Shown piece after piece: positions 1 through 6,854 of a DNA stretch of 16,334 nt; within the stretch, counting starts at the first letter, position 1, and the number at the start of each line of letters is the position of its first letter. Source of the stretch: JANXQE01 sp035651635 (GTDB lineage Bacteria > Verrucomicrobiota > Verrucomicrobiia > Limisphaerales > UBA8199); the NCBI GenBank assembly GCA_035651635.1, contig DASRFK010000307.1, positions 1-16,334 of the forward strand, given 5' to 3'. The position numbers and the translations under genes are program-made. The notes below the pieces were generated by a model. It did no database searches and had not been told where the DNA came from. It was given only the letters and a program-made list of their open reading frames with translations.

Positions 1-242
1 AAAGTTCGACCGAGCCCCTTACCATATCAGTCCTCGAGGCAGCTGATGAATAATTACCGAAAGGCATTAGCCTTTAGGCGGCCCGGCGCCAAAACCGCCT
101 GAAGGCGGGACTCCAAACTCAGGTGTCCACGCCCAAGCCGAGGTTTTAAGACACGCTCTCAGAGATTAATGATTTTGAGCCAAACCAGCCGTTGACGCCC
201 CCTTGCTGCACTTCCCTGGTTGACCCGGTTTGCTGATTAGCG
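1..242. other. Left-edge intergenic segment
   Basis: No convincing gene is visible before the reductase start at 243. The segment holds a 6-bp hairpin (AAAGGC at 60-65, loop ATTA, GCCTTT at 70-75) and one copy of a dispersed hairpin repeat at 95-118. No clear ribosome binding site or promoter was found in front of position 243. The end of an upstream gene could lie just outside the window. Confidence 0.6.
95..118 (+). repeat. Dispersed hairpin repeat, family A, copy 1
   Basis: A 5-bp stem (CCGCC / GGCGG) closed by the tetraloop TGAA is followed by the tail GACTCCAAAC. The same layout recurs at 2964-2987 on this strand and at 2880-2903 on the other. Relative to the copy at 2964, one stem pair is changed on both sides (C-G to G-C), so the hairpin is kept. 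It lies in non-coding DNA. Confidence 0.6.
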
Positions 243-1004
243 ATGATGACCGAAGCGATGAGCTCATCCCGAGACCCCGCAAGAAACGAGCAGCCACACC
301 GGCAGCGGCGTGGAAAGAAAGCCGGATTGCCGTTCGTATTCGTTAATTTTGCGATCACGGCGGATGGCAAAATCACGACGGCCAACCGAAAAGTGACCTC
401 GTTCAGCAGTCCACGCGACCGGGAACACATGTACGAGTTGCGGGTCGACGCCGACGCGGTGATGGCGGGGGCGCGGACGGTCGATTTGAATCCGGTCACG
501 ATGGGACCAGGCGGAGAAAAATATCAACGCGAACGGGTGCGTCGCGGATTATCGGAATACAACTTGAGAATCGTCGTAAGCGGATCAGGAACGGTCGATC
601 CCAAAGCAAAACTGTTTCAGAAACAATTCTCGCCGATCATTATTCTCACGACGAAACGGGCTTCCCGGCAGCGGATCGAGGAGCTGCGACGGCATGCGCG
701 AGAGGTGAAGGTTTTTGGCGAAACCGAAATTGACTTTGAAGCGGCGCTGCGCTGGCTGCGGCGCGAGTGGAAGGTCCGAACGTTACTGTGCGAGGGCGGT
801 GGCGAACTCAACGACGCCTTGTTCCGGGCCGGACTGGTCAACGAACTGCATCTGACGATCTGCCCGACGATTATTGGCGGCCGGGACGCGCCAACGATGG
901 CCGATGGCTGCGGGCAGGCGCGTTTGGCCGACGCCAGCAAGCTCGATCTGAAGTGGTCCAAACGGTATGGCGACGAGCTGTTCTTGATTTATAAGGTCCG
1001 GTAG
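243..1004 (+). CDS. RibD C-terminal/DHFR-like reductase (pyrimidine reductase family)
   Basis: Predicted NAD(P)H-dependent reductase of the RibD C-terminal domain family, which reduces the ribosyl group of a riboflavin pathway pyrimidine intermediate (RibD reductase domain, yeast Rib7, archaeal ArfC). Visible motifs in the 253-residue product are FVNFAITADGKI at about 33-44, DAVMAGARTV at 71-80, the nucleotide-binding-type CEGGGELN at 183-190, and CPTIIGG at 207-213. There is no cytidine-deaminase-like domain, so this is the reductase half alone; the deaminase must be encoded elsewhere, or the substrate differs. The first 30 residues are polar and basic and precede the domain, and no ribosome binding site marks the start. 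ATG at 258 is an equally possible start. The gene stands alone on this strand, so its exact substrate is inferred only from the family. Confidence 0.82.
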   Translation: MMTEAMSSSRDPARNEQPHRQRRGKKAGLPFVFVNFAITADGKITTANRKVTSFSSPRDREHMYELRVDADAVMAGARTVDLNPVTMGPGGEKYQRERVRRGLSEYNLRIVVSGSGTVDPKAKLFQKQFSPIIILTTKRASRQRIEELRRHAREVKVFGETEIDFEAALRWLRREWKVRTLLCEGGGELNDALFRAGLVNELHLTICPTIIGGRDAPTMADGCGQARLADASKLDLKWSKRYGDELFLIYKVR

Positions 1005-1023
1005 GATGGGGGGCGGACGAAGA

Positions 1024-1050
1024 GCCGCAAAGAGGCAAAAGGCGCAAGAG
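1024..1050 (+). repeat. Short 8-base periodic repeat, also present inverted near 8976
   Basis: GCAAAGAG, GCAAAAGG and CGCAAGAG follow one another from 1027 to 1050, an imperfect 8-base period. The stretch 1024-1042 matches the reverse complement of 8976-8993, with one extra A. Both copies lie between genes. A GC-rich hairpin (GCGAGCA, loop TCC, TGCTCGC; 1096-1112) follows 45 bases further on in the same spacer. Confidence 0.45.
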
Positions 1051-1237
1051 TCCGATGTAAACAGCAGTAACCAGTTCCAGTTTTTGCGCCGGCGCGCGAG
1101 CATCCTGCTCGCAGAAACGACAACAACGAACTGGCGCCACCTTCCCCTTAGGAGCCGACCCTGCCGGATGGATCGCTGCGGACAACCGATGTCCGCGCGC
1201 CTCCTGCCTGCGGGGACAGTGCGCCGGTGGAGGCCAA

Positions 1238-1765
1238 TCACTGCTTTTCGGTCCAGCGCGCGAGCAACCACAGCAGATCCGAGAGGCGATTGAGGTAAAT
1301 GATGATTTCAGGATTATCGAGCTGCTGGTTCTGTTGAAGAGAGCAGACACGCCGTTCGGCGCGGCGGCACACCGTTCGCGCCACATCCAGCGCAGCCGAG
1401 GCGAGAGTGCTTCCCGGCGTGGCCCATCCGCGGAAAGTGATTTTTTCAGACTCGATGGTATGGACGACCGCTTCGAGCCGGGCGGTCATTTCCGGGCTCA
1501 CGCGGGAGAAACCGTCTTTGAAATAACGAGGGAGATCCTCGAGTGCGGTGGCCAGTTCCCCCATGACGATGACAAGATCCTTTTGAATGGACAGGAGATG
1601 GTCGCCGACGAAACCCTGGGCGGCGGAGGCACGGGCGAGGCCAATCGCCGCATTTAGCTCGTCCACGTCGCCGTACGCCTCGACGCGGGGATGACATTTT
1701 GACACGCGTCGATTGTACATCAGGGCGGTCTGGCCGTGGTCCCCGGTTTTGGTAACGATACTCAT
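1238..1765 (-). CDS. Cob(I)alamin adenosyltransferase, PduO type
   Basis: Transfers the adenosyl group of ATP to cob(I)alamin (or a corrinoid precursor) to make adenosylcobalamin in the cytoplasm. The 175-residue product has the usual length of the PduO/MMAB family and its hallmarks in order: the N-terminal ATP-binding TKTGDHGQT at 5-13, VEAYGDVDELNAAIG at 28-42, the helix ARTVCRRAERRV at 129-140, and YLNRLSDLLWLLAR at 157-170. The start ATG precedes the conserved TKTGD by only four residues, as is usual, so the start is well supported. It lies 66 bases downstream of the amidase gene on the same strand and may be co-transcribed with it. I saw no cobalamin riboswitch in the spacer. No B12-dependent enzyme is encoded nearby, so its client is unknown. 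Confidence 0.93.
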   Translation of the reverse strand: MSIVTKTGDHGQTALMYNRRVSKCHPRVEAYGDVDELNAAIGLARASAAQGFVGDHLLSIQKDLVIVMGELATALEDLPRYFKDGFSRVSPEMTARLEAVVHTIESEKITFRGWATPGSTLASAALDVARTVCRRAERRVCSLQQNQQLDNPEIIIYLNRLSDLLWLLARWTEKQ

Positions 1766-1831
1766 ATTGCTGGCAGGGTTTTAAACCTGATGTAGGGCTG
1801 GAAGAGTCATGCCGATGAGAGATTGGTTCAG

Positions 1832-2824
1832 TCAGAGCCCGCGTTCGACAACTTTTTTGTACGCGGCCAGGCCCTCGACGATGGCGCTGGCCAATTGGCG
1901 GCGATAAGCGGGCGAGGAAATCTTTCGACCTTCCACCGGGTGCGACAGAAAGCCAGCCTCGATCAGCACGGCCGGCATGAGGGCATCGCGCAGGACCCAG
2001 AAGCGGGCCCGGTGAACGCCGCGATCTTCGACTGGAACTCTTTGCGTGAGGTACTTTTGCAGCTGGTAAGCCAGCAACAGGCTTTCATCATTGTAGCGAT
2101 TGCCCGCAAACGAACCAGCCCCGGCACCCTCGCCGCCCGCGTTCGTGGAAGGGGCGCCCGGCGGAGTGAGGCAGTAAACCTCGGCGCCATTGACGGAGCC
2201 GGCACCCGCCTCAGTGGAGTTGAAATGCAGACTCACAAACAAATCGGCCCGGCGCCGGCGCGCCAGGTCCGGCCGGCTGGGCAACTCGACGAACGAATCG
2301 CGCGTTCGGGTCAGGCTCACTTTCCAACCGGCTCTTTTCAGCTGTGTCTGCAGCTCCTGGGAGAGCAGCAAAGTCAGTTTTTTTTCCTGGTTCGATCCGA
2401 CCTGGAAACCGGGATCTTTGCCGCCGTGCCCGGGGTCGAGACAGATGGTTTTAAGAAGGGCGCCGCGTTTGAGGTGTGGCGGCGACAACAGGGGCTCGAA
2501 CGTCGACTTGAGGTCGAGGTATGAAATCCAAACGACGTCGCCTTTCTGAGCCAAGGGAAAGAGCAAGCGCAGCTCGACGCCATTGAATTGGGCTTCCGGT
2601 GAATGGATCTGGAGGAGGATCCGGGTGTTCGCGCCCGCTACCTCGATCGATTCATCATGTTTGAGCCAGCGAACAGCCAGGTCCCGGGTTCTCGCCCAAT
2701 CCGAAAGTCGCGCGTACTCTCTGCCGGCAATGCGTGTCGATTCGATCGAAGGGAGGGCCGTGAGGGATCGCAATGGCGCAAAGGAGAACAAAAATCCGAG
2801 AAACAAACTCGACGCGCAGCGCAT
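1832..2824 (-). CDS. N-acetylmuramoyl-L-alanine amidase (Amidase_3), exported
   Basis: Zinc amidase that cuts the bond between N-acetylmuramic acid and L-alanine in peptidoglycan, acting in cell separation or wall turnover. The 330-residue product begins with a Sec-type signal peptide (hydrophobic stretch about 5-23, probable cleavage near LTA/LPS). Residues about 35-112 (YARLSDWA to SYLDL) resemble the small N-terminal domain found in front of some amidases and related to the copper amine oxidase N-terminal fold. The catalytic Amidase_3 domain covers about 125-325. Zinc ligands are visible as H133 (DPGHGG), E147 (NQEKKL) and H200 (SLHFN), and the catalytic glutamate as E289 (IEAGFLS). The insertion at about 222-242 is rich in Gly, Ala and Ser. 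The gene is divergent from gltA and is followed by the adenosyltransferase gene on the same strand. Confidence 0.93.
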   Translation of the reverse strand: MRCASSLFLGFLFSFAPLRSLTALPSIESTRIAGREYARLSDWARTRDLAVRWLKHDESIEVAGANTRILLQIHSPEAQFNGVELRLLFPLAQKGDVVWISYLDLKSTFEPLLSPPHLKRGALLKTICLDPGHGGKDPGFQVGSNQEKKLTLLLSQELQTQLKRAGWKVSLTRTRDSFVELPSRPDLARRRRADLFVSLHFNSTEAGAGSVNGAEVYCLTPPGAPSTNAGGEGAGAGSFAGNRYNDESLLLAYQLQKYLTQRVPVEDRGVHRARFWVLRDALMPAVLIEAGFLSHPVEGRKISSPAYRRQLASAIVEGLAAYKKVVERGL

Positions 2825-2879
2825 GGCCCGTCAATCTGCATAGAGCGGGTGGGAAGTTCAAGCCTTGGGCCCGCTGAAT

Positions 2880-2903
2880 GTTTGGAGTTCCGACTTCGGA
2901 CGG
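2880..2903 (-). repeat. Dispersed hairpin repeat, family A, copy 2 (diverged)
   Basis: On the minus strand this reads CCGTC, loop CGAA, GTCGG, then AACTCCAAAC. It aligns without gaps to the plus-strand copy at 2964-2983, with four differences over 20 bases, one of which creates a T-T mismatch in the stem. It is therefore the most decayed of the three copies. Confidence 0.5.
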
Positions 2904-2963
2904 CCCGAAGCACCAACTTGAGCCGCTCCCGATATTCCAGGCGCGACAGATTCTCTGATCTGG

Positions 2964-2987
2964 CCGGCTGAAGCCGGGACTCCCAAC
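2964..2987 (+). repeat. Dispersed hairpin repeat, family A, copy 3
   Basis: Stem CCGGC / GCCGG with tetraloop TGAA, followed by GACTCCCAAC. It matches copy 1 at 95-118 except for one paired stem change and a C/A change in the tail. With the inverted copy at 2880-2903 it forms a doublet in front of gltA. Confidence 0.6.
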
Positions 2988-3065
2988 CGAGCTCGCAAAT
3001 CCCAGCGCAGGCCGGGGTTCGGCCGCACCTGCCGAAGAAATCGTAGCGTCAGACTCGCTTTGGGG

Positions 3066-3093
3066 TTGCTTCCCTGGAGAGACTGAGCTTAAT
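3066..3093 (+). promoter_or_regulatory. Weak candidate promoter for gltA-sucCD
   Basis: TTGCTT at 3066-3071 and CTTAAT at 3088-3093 are separated by 16 bases and lie about 35 bases before the gltA start. The match to sigma-70-type boxes is 3 of 6 and 4 of 6, so this is only a placement suggestion. Confidence 0.18.
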
Positions 3094-3127
3094 TTTTTGC
3101 GCCATCTTCGGTTAAAGAAAGTTGCCT

Positions 3128-4414
3128 ATGGATAAGACTGCCGAACTCATAATCGAGGGGAAGAGCCACGCGCTTCCCGTGGTCGAGGGATCTGAACAGG
3201 AGCGAGCCATCGATGTCTCGTCGCTGCGCAATGCCACCGGCCTGATCACGCTCGACGATGGCTATGCGAATACAGGTTCTTGCCAAAGCCAGGTGACCTT
3301 CATTGATGGCGAAAAAGGCATCCTGCGGTACCGGGGGATTCCGATTGAAGAACTGGCTGAGAAATCGACATTCATTGAAGTGGCCCACCTGATCATCATG
3401 GGCAAGCTGCCGACGAGCGCAGAGTTGCGCCGGTTCTCTGACCTGCTGACCGACAATGAGCTGCTCAATGAGGCGATGAAGCATCATTTCGAGGGGTTTC
3501 CCACCCATGCTCATCCGATGGCCATCTTGTCTTCGATGATCAACGCGGCCAGTTGTTTCTATCCGGAGTTGCTTAACGAACATGGCCAGGAACATTTCAT
3601 GGTCAGCGCCGCCCGGCTGCTTTCACAGGTGCGGACCATTGCCGCCTTTGCTTACCGCAAATCCCGCGGGTTGCCCATTATCTATCCCAAACCGGATCTG
3701 AAGTACACCGCAAACTTCCTGCACATGATGTTTTCGGTTCCCTACAAGGATTTAGAAGTAAAACCAGAGGCGGCCAAAGCGCTGGATTTGATTTTCCTGC
3801 TGCACGCCGATCATGAACAGAATTGCTCGACGGCGACGGTGCGGATGGTGGCTTCGAGCCGCGCCAACCTGTTCGCCAGCGCGGCGGCGGGCGTGTGCGC
3901 GCTGTGGGGACCGCTGCACGGGGGCGCCAACCAGGCGGTGCTGGAAATGTTGCAGGCCATCCATGACTCGGGTGACGACGGCTCGAGATTCATTGCGGCG
4001 GCCAAAGACAAGAATAGTGGCAAGCGGCTAATGGGGTTCGGCCATCGCGTGTATAAGCACTACGATCCGCGCGCTAAAATTATCAAAAAAGCCTGCGACG
4101 AAGTGCTGGCCAAGCTCCACATTGCCGACCCCTTGCTTGAGATCGCGCAGCACCTGGAAGAAGCCGCCCTCAAAGATCCTTACTTCGTGGAGCGCAAGCT
4201 CTATCCGAATGTGGATTTTTACAGCGGCATCATCATGCGGGCGATCGGCATACCGCTGGAAATGTTTACCGTGATCTTCGCCATCGGCCGCATGCCGGGG
4301 TGGATCGCCAACTATAAAGAGGTGATGGAGGCTCCCACCCGCATTTACCGCCCGCGCCAAATTTATGTTGGCCCCACCCTGAATCATTACGCTCCAATCA
4401 AGGAGCGCAAATAG
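3128..4414 (+). CDS. gltA: Citrate synthase
   Basis: Condenses oxaloacetate and acetyl-CoA to citrate, the entry step of the TCA cycle. The 428-residue product has the length and N-terminal extension of the Gram-negative, hexameric (type II) citrate synthases. The three catalytic residues are visible: H264 in GPLHGG, H306 in GFGHRVYK and D363 in NVDFYSG. LHADHEQN at 225-232 is also typical. I chose ATG 3128 rather than the in-frame TTG at 3122 because the purine-rich AAAGAAAG then lies 6 to 7 bases before the start. It is the first gene of a same-strand cluster with sucC (64-base gap) and sucD, and probably shares their transcript. Nothing in the sequence suggests a 2-methylcitrate synthase role, but family members differ subtly. 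Confidence 0.96.
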   Translation: MDKTAELIIEGKSHALPVVEGSEQERAIDVSSLRNATGLITLDDGYANTGSCQSQVTFIDGEKGILRYRGIPIEELAEKSTFIEVAHLIIMGKLPTSAELRRFSDLLTDNELLNEAMKHHFEGFPTHAHPMAILSSMINAASCFYPELLNEHGQEHFMVSAARLLSQVRTIAAFAYRKSRGLPIIYPKPDLKYTANFLHMMFSVPYKDLEVKPEAAKALDLIFLLHADHEQNCSTATVRMVASSRANLFASAAAGVCALWGPLHGGANQAVLEMLQAIHDSGDDGSRFIAAAKDKNSGKRLMGFGHRVYKHYDPRAKIIKKACDEVLAKLHIADPLLEIAQHLEEAALKDPYFVERKLYPNVDFYSGIIMRAIGIPLEMFTVIFAIGRMPGWIANYKEVMEAPTRIYRPRQIYVGPTLNHYAPIKERK

Positions 4415-4478
4415 GAAGCGCGCGTGGGCGCCATTCTGGTCGGGCCGCCTTTCGCTGAGAAACTCCAGGGTATTTTTA

Positions 4479-5687
4479 ATGAACATTCACGAATTCCAGG
4501 CTAAGCAACTGCTGGCAAAACACGGCGTCGCGGTCCCCAACGGCGAGGTATGCGATACACCTGAGAAGGCGCGAAGCATTGGGGAAAAAATCTTCCAGGA
4601 AGGCGCTTCGATGGTGGTGGTCAAATCGCAAATCCATGCGGGTGGCCGCGGCAAAGGCACTTTCAAAAGCGGATTCAAGGGCGGAGTCAAGCTTTGCAAA
4701 AATGCGGACGAGGTGTTTGAAAATGCCCGGGGCATGCTCGGCAATGTCCTGGTCACCAAGCAGACCGGCCCCGAAGGCCGCCTGGTCAGCAAGGTGCTTG
4801 TGGCCGGCGCGCCGGAAATTCAGAAAGAACTCTACGTGGCGGTTCTGTTGGATCGCGTCAACTCCAGGCCCGTGGTTATGGCCAGCACCGAAGGCGGCAT
4901 GGACATCGAGGAAGTGGCCGCGAAAACACCGGAAAGAATTGTGAAAGAGCCGATCGATCCGGCGGTGGGCATGATGCCGTACCAGGCGCGGAAAGTGGCG
5001 CAGACATTGCAGCTCAAAGGGGATTTGCTCAATCAGGCGGCCAAACTCCTGATGGGAGTTTATCGGACGTGGTGGGAATGCGACGCCTCGCTCATCGAGA
5101 TCAATCCGCTTTGCATCGTGACTTCCAAGGACGGCAAGGCGTCGATGCTGGCGGTAGACGCCAAACTATCGCTCGAAGACAATGCCCTTTACCGGCATCC
5201 GGACCTGCAAGCGATGCGCGATTTGGCTGAGGAAGCCCCGCTCGAAATCGAGGCCAGCAAATTCAATCTGAATTACATCAAGCTGGACGGCTCGATTGCC
5301 TGCCTGGTGAACGGCGCCGGGCTGGCCATGGCGACCATGGACATTATCCAGCATTTCGGTGGGCGCCCGGCGAACTTCCTGGATGTGGGCGGAGGCGCCA
5401 GCCAGGAACAGGTGGCCGCCGCCTTCCAAATCATTCTTCAGGACGCCAATGTCAAAGCGATCCTGGTGAACATTTTCGGCGGCATTATGGACTGCGATAT
5501 CATCGCCAAAGGCATTGTGGCGGCGGTCAGGCAAACGGGGCTGAAGCTGCCTTTGGTCGTTCGATTGGAAGGAAATAATGTCATCGCCGGCAAGAAAACT
5601 CTGGCCGATTCAGGTCTAACCATTATCAGCGCCGATTCCATGGCGGACGGTGCGCGAAAAGTAGTAGAGGCTGTTGGTAAAGGCTGA
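4479..5687 (+). CDS. sucC: Succinyl-CoA synthetase (ligase), beta subunit
   Basis: Beta subunit of the enzyme that couples succinyl-CoA hydrolysis to ATP or GTP formation in the TCA cycle. It carries the ATP-grasp domain and the succinate-binding part. The 402-residue product (E. coli SucC is 388) starts with the canonical MNIHEFQAKQLLAKHGV. Other family signatures are SQIHAGGRGKG (about 51-61), EINPL in the nucleotide-binding half, NGAGLAMATMD (278-288) and NIFGGIMDCD (331-340), matching the family's NIFGGI block. The start is fixed by this N-terminus. The spacer to sucD is 50 bases, and the two subunits form one complex. Nucleotide preference (ATP or GTP) cannot be read with confidence. Confidence 0.96.
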   Translation: MNIHEFQAKQLLAKHGVAVPNGEVCDTPEKARSIGEKIFQEGASMVVVKSQIHAGGRGKGTFKSGFKGGVKLCKNADEVFENARGMLGNVLVTKQTGPEGRLVSKVLVAGAPEIQKELYVAVLLDRVNSRPVVMASTEGGMDIEEVAAKTPERIVKEPIDPAVGMMPYQARKVAQTLQLKGDLLNQAAKLLMGVYRTWWECDASLIEINPLCIVTSKDGKASMLAVDAKLSLEDNALYRHPDLQAMRDLAEEAPLEIEASKFNLNYIKLDGSIACLVNGAGLAMATMDIIQHFGGRPANFLDVGGGASQEQVAAAFQIILQDANVKAILVNIFGGIMDCDIIAKGIVAAVRQTGLKLPLVVRLEGNNVIAGKKTLADSGLTIISADSMADGARKVVEAVGKG

Positions 5688-5737
5688 CAAAGAGAAGAAT
5701 GATCCCGGACTAAAACAGGCCTAAGTCTCCATGCACT

Positions 5738-6628
5738 ATGTCAATTCTCATTAGACCGGAAACACGCATTCTTGTCCAAGGCATCACCGGCAGCTTTGGG
5801 GCGCGGCACACGCAACTAAGCCTGGCCTATGGCACACAGGTGGTGGCGGGCGTCACTCCGGGCAAGGGCGGCCAACTCTTCGAGAACAAGGTGCCGATCT
5901 TCGACACAGTGGCCGAAGCGACTCGTCAGACAGGAGCAACCGCCTCGGTCATCTTCGTTCCACCGGCCTTTGCTGCCGATGCCATCCTCGAAGGAGTGGA
6001 CGCGGGATTGGAATTGGTGGTCTGCATCACGGAAGGCATTCCGGTCAATGACATGGTGAAAATCAAACGGGTCATGCAGGGAAGCAAAACGCGGTTGGTT
6101 GGGCCGAATTGTCCCGGGATCGTGACGCCCGGCTCAGGCAAGGATTCTCAGGGTGGTTGTCGGATTGGGATTTCTCCTGGATATATCCATAAACGCGGCC
6201 ACATCGGGGTGGTCTCGCGCAGCGGCACACTGACCTACGAGGCGGTATGGCAACTTACTTGCCGTGGAGTCGGCCAGTCGACTTGCGTTGGCATCGGAGG
6301 CGACCCGGTCAATGGAACCTCGCACCTGGACGTGATCAAACTCTTCGCGGCCGACCCGGATACGCACGGGATTATTATGATCGGAGAGATCGGTGGGTCG
6401 GCCGAAGAAGAAGCCGCGGAATGGATCGCGCGGAATTGCAAAAAGCCGGTTGCGGGTTTTATCGCCGGCGCGACTGCCCCGCCCGGGCGCCGGATGGGCC
6501 ACGCGGGAGCCATCGTCAGCGGTGGCAAAGGCACCGCGGCGGCGAAGATCGAAGCTTTCAAGTCTGCCGGAATCGGAGTGGCGCCCACGCCCTCCGAAAT
6601 GGCCGAGACTCTGCTCAAGATGATGTGA
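5738..6628 (+). CDS. sucD: Succinyl-CoA synthetase (ligase), alpha subunit
   Basis: Alpha subunit, which binds CoA and carries the phosphohistidine relay. The 296-residue product has the CoA-binding Rossmann-type start (ILVQGITGSFGARHT, 11-25), GPNCPGI (122-128), RSGTLTYEAVW (161-171), GQSTCVGIGGDP (179-190), MIGEIGGSAEEEAA (214-227) and the active-site GHAGAI, in which H255 would be the phosphorylated histidine. Compared with the E. coli protein as I remember it, about seven to nine extra residues (around GSGKDSQGG, 132-140) are inserted before the CRIGI segment. The start gives the expected N-terminus, though the upstream ribosome binding site is weak. It closes the gltA-sucC-sucD cluster; hairpin repeats follow the stop. 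Confidence 0.96.
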   Translation: MSILIRPETRILVQGITGSFGARHTQLSLAYGTQVVAGVTPGKGGQLFENKVPIFDTVAEATRQTGATASVIFVPPAFAADAILEGVDAGLELVVCITEGIPVNDMVKIKRVMQGSKTRLVGPNCPGIVTPGSGKDSQGGCRIGISPGYIHKRGHIGVVSRSGTLTYEAVWQLTCRGVGQSTCVGIGGDPVNGTSHLDVIKLFAADPDTHGIIMIGEIGGSAEEEAAEWIARNCKKPVAGFIAGATAPPGRRMGHAGAIVSGGKGTAAAKIEAFKSAGIGVAPTPSEMAETLLKMM

Positions 6629-6658
6629 GGCCGGACCCATCCGCCGCATGGGAGCGTT

Positions 6659-6705
6659 GCGGTAGGGACGGCGCGCTGCGCCGTCCGCGCCGCGTTTGGC
6701 GGCGC
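6659..6705 (+). repeat. Hairpin repeat family B, plus-strand copy, with adjacent hairpin
   Basis: GGACGGCGC (6666-6674), loop GCT, GCGCCGTCC (6678-6686) form a 9-bp stem. It can extend through a 3x3 internal loop to GCGG (6659-6662) / CCGC (6690-6693). An alternative hairpin follows: GCGCCGC (6687-6693), loop GTTTG, GCGGCGC (6699-6705). The core GGTAGGGAC...GTCC is shared with the two minus-oriented units at 6748-6834. It lies 30 bases after the sucD stop. Without a T tract it is not a classical terminator, though it could protect the 3' end of the transcript. Confidence 0.6.
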
Positions 6706-6747
6706 AATGCGCGCTGTAATGAATGCTGAGCGCTTCGTTCCGTCCGA

Positions 6748-6834
6748 GGACGCGGGCAGAGACATCGCAGCGCGATGTCCCTACCGTCCACTGGACGCGG
6801 GCAAAGACATCGCAGCGCGATGTCCCTACCGTCC
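6748..6834 (-). repeat. Hairpin repeat family B, two tandem minus-oriented units
   Basis: Two 42-base units (6748-6789 and 6793-6834; period 45) differ at one base only. Each has an inner 8-bp stem GACATCGC / GCGATGTC with loop AGC (6761-6779 and 6806-6824) and an outer 5-bp pairing GGACG / CGTCC at the unit ends. Read on the minus strand, the core aligns with the plus copy at 6661-6686: GGTAGGGAC, two variable bases, CGCGCTGCG, two variable bases, GTC. The variable pairs are GG/CC in one and AT/AT in the other, so both stems stay paired. The period is a multiple of three, so a reading frame stays open through the repeats and could mislead start prediction for the next gene. Confidence 0.7.
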
Positions 6835-6854
6835 GACTTTCAGGCGCACACCAA

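Larger units (their letters stand above)
2825..3127. other. Divergent intergenic region between amidase and gltA
   Basis: This 303-base spacer separates two divergent genes and must hold promoters for both. It contains two copies of hairpin repeat family A in opposite orientation (2880-2903 minus, 2964-2987 plus) with 60 bases between them. The stretch 3003-3032 is GC-rich and partly self-complementary. I see no tRNA, riboswitch or gene. The gltA-proximal end has a purine-rich ribosome binding site (AAAGAAAG, about 3114-3121). Confidence 0.6.

Noticed and set aside
1766..1831. Cobalamin riboswitch in front of the adenosyltransferase gene
   Set aside because: The spacer is only 66 bases and shows no B12-box-like sequence; a riboswitch needs about 200 bases.
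1823..2524. Plus-strand open frame of 233 residues opposite the amidase gene
   Set aside because: It mirrors the amidase coding strand, and all catalytic motifs are on the minus strand.
6629..6720. Rho-independent terminator after sucD
   Set aside because: Strong hairpins are present but no T tract follows; they fit the repeat family better.
6723..6854. N-terminal extension of the YggT-like protein giving a repeated peptide (TSQRDVPTV twice)
   Set aside because: The frame is open only because the 45-base repeat period is a multiple of three; the DNA is a hairpin repeat and a normal hydrophobic start lies at 6855.
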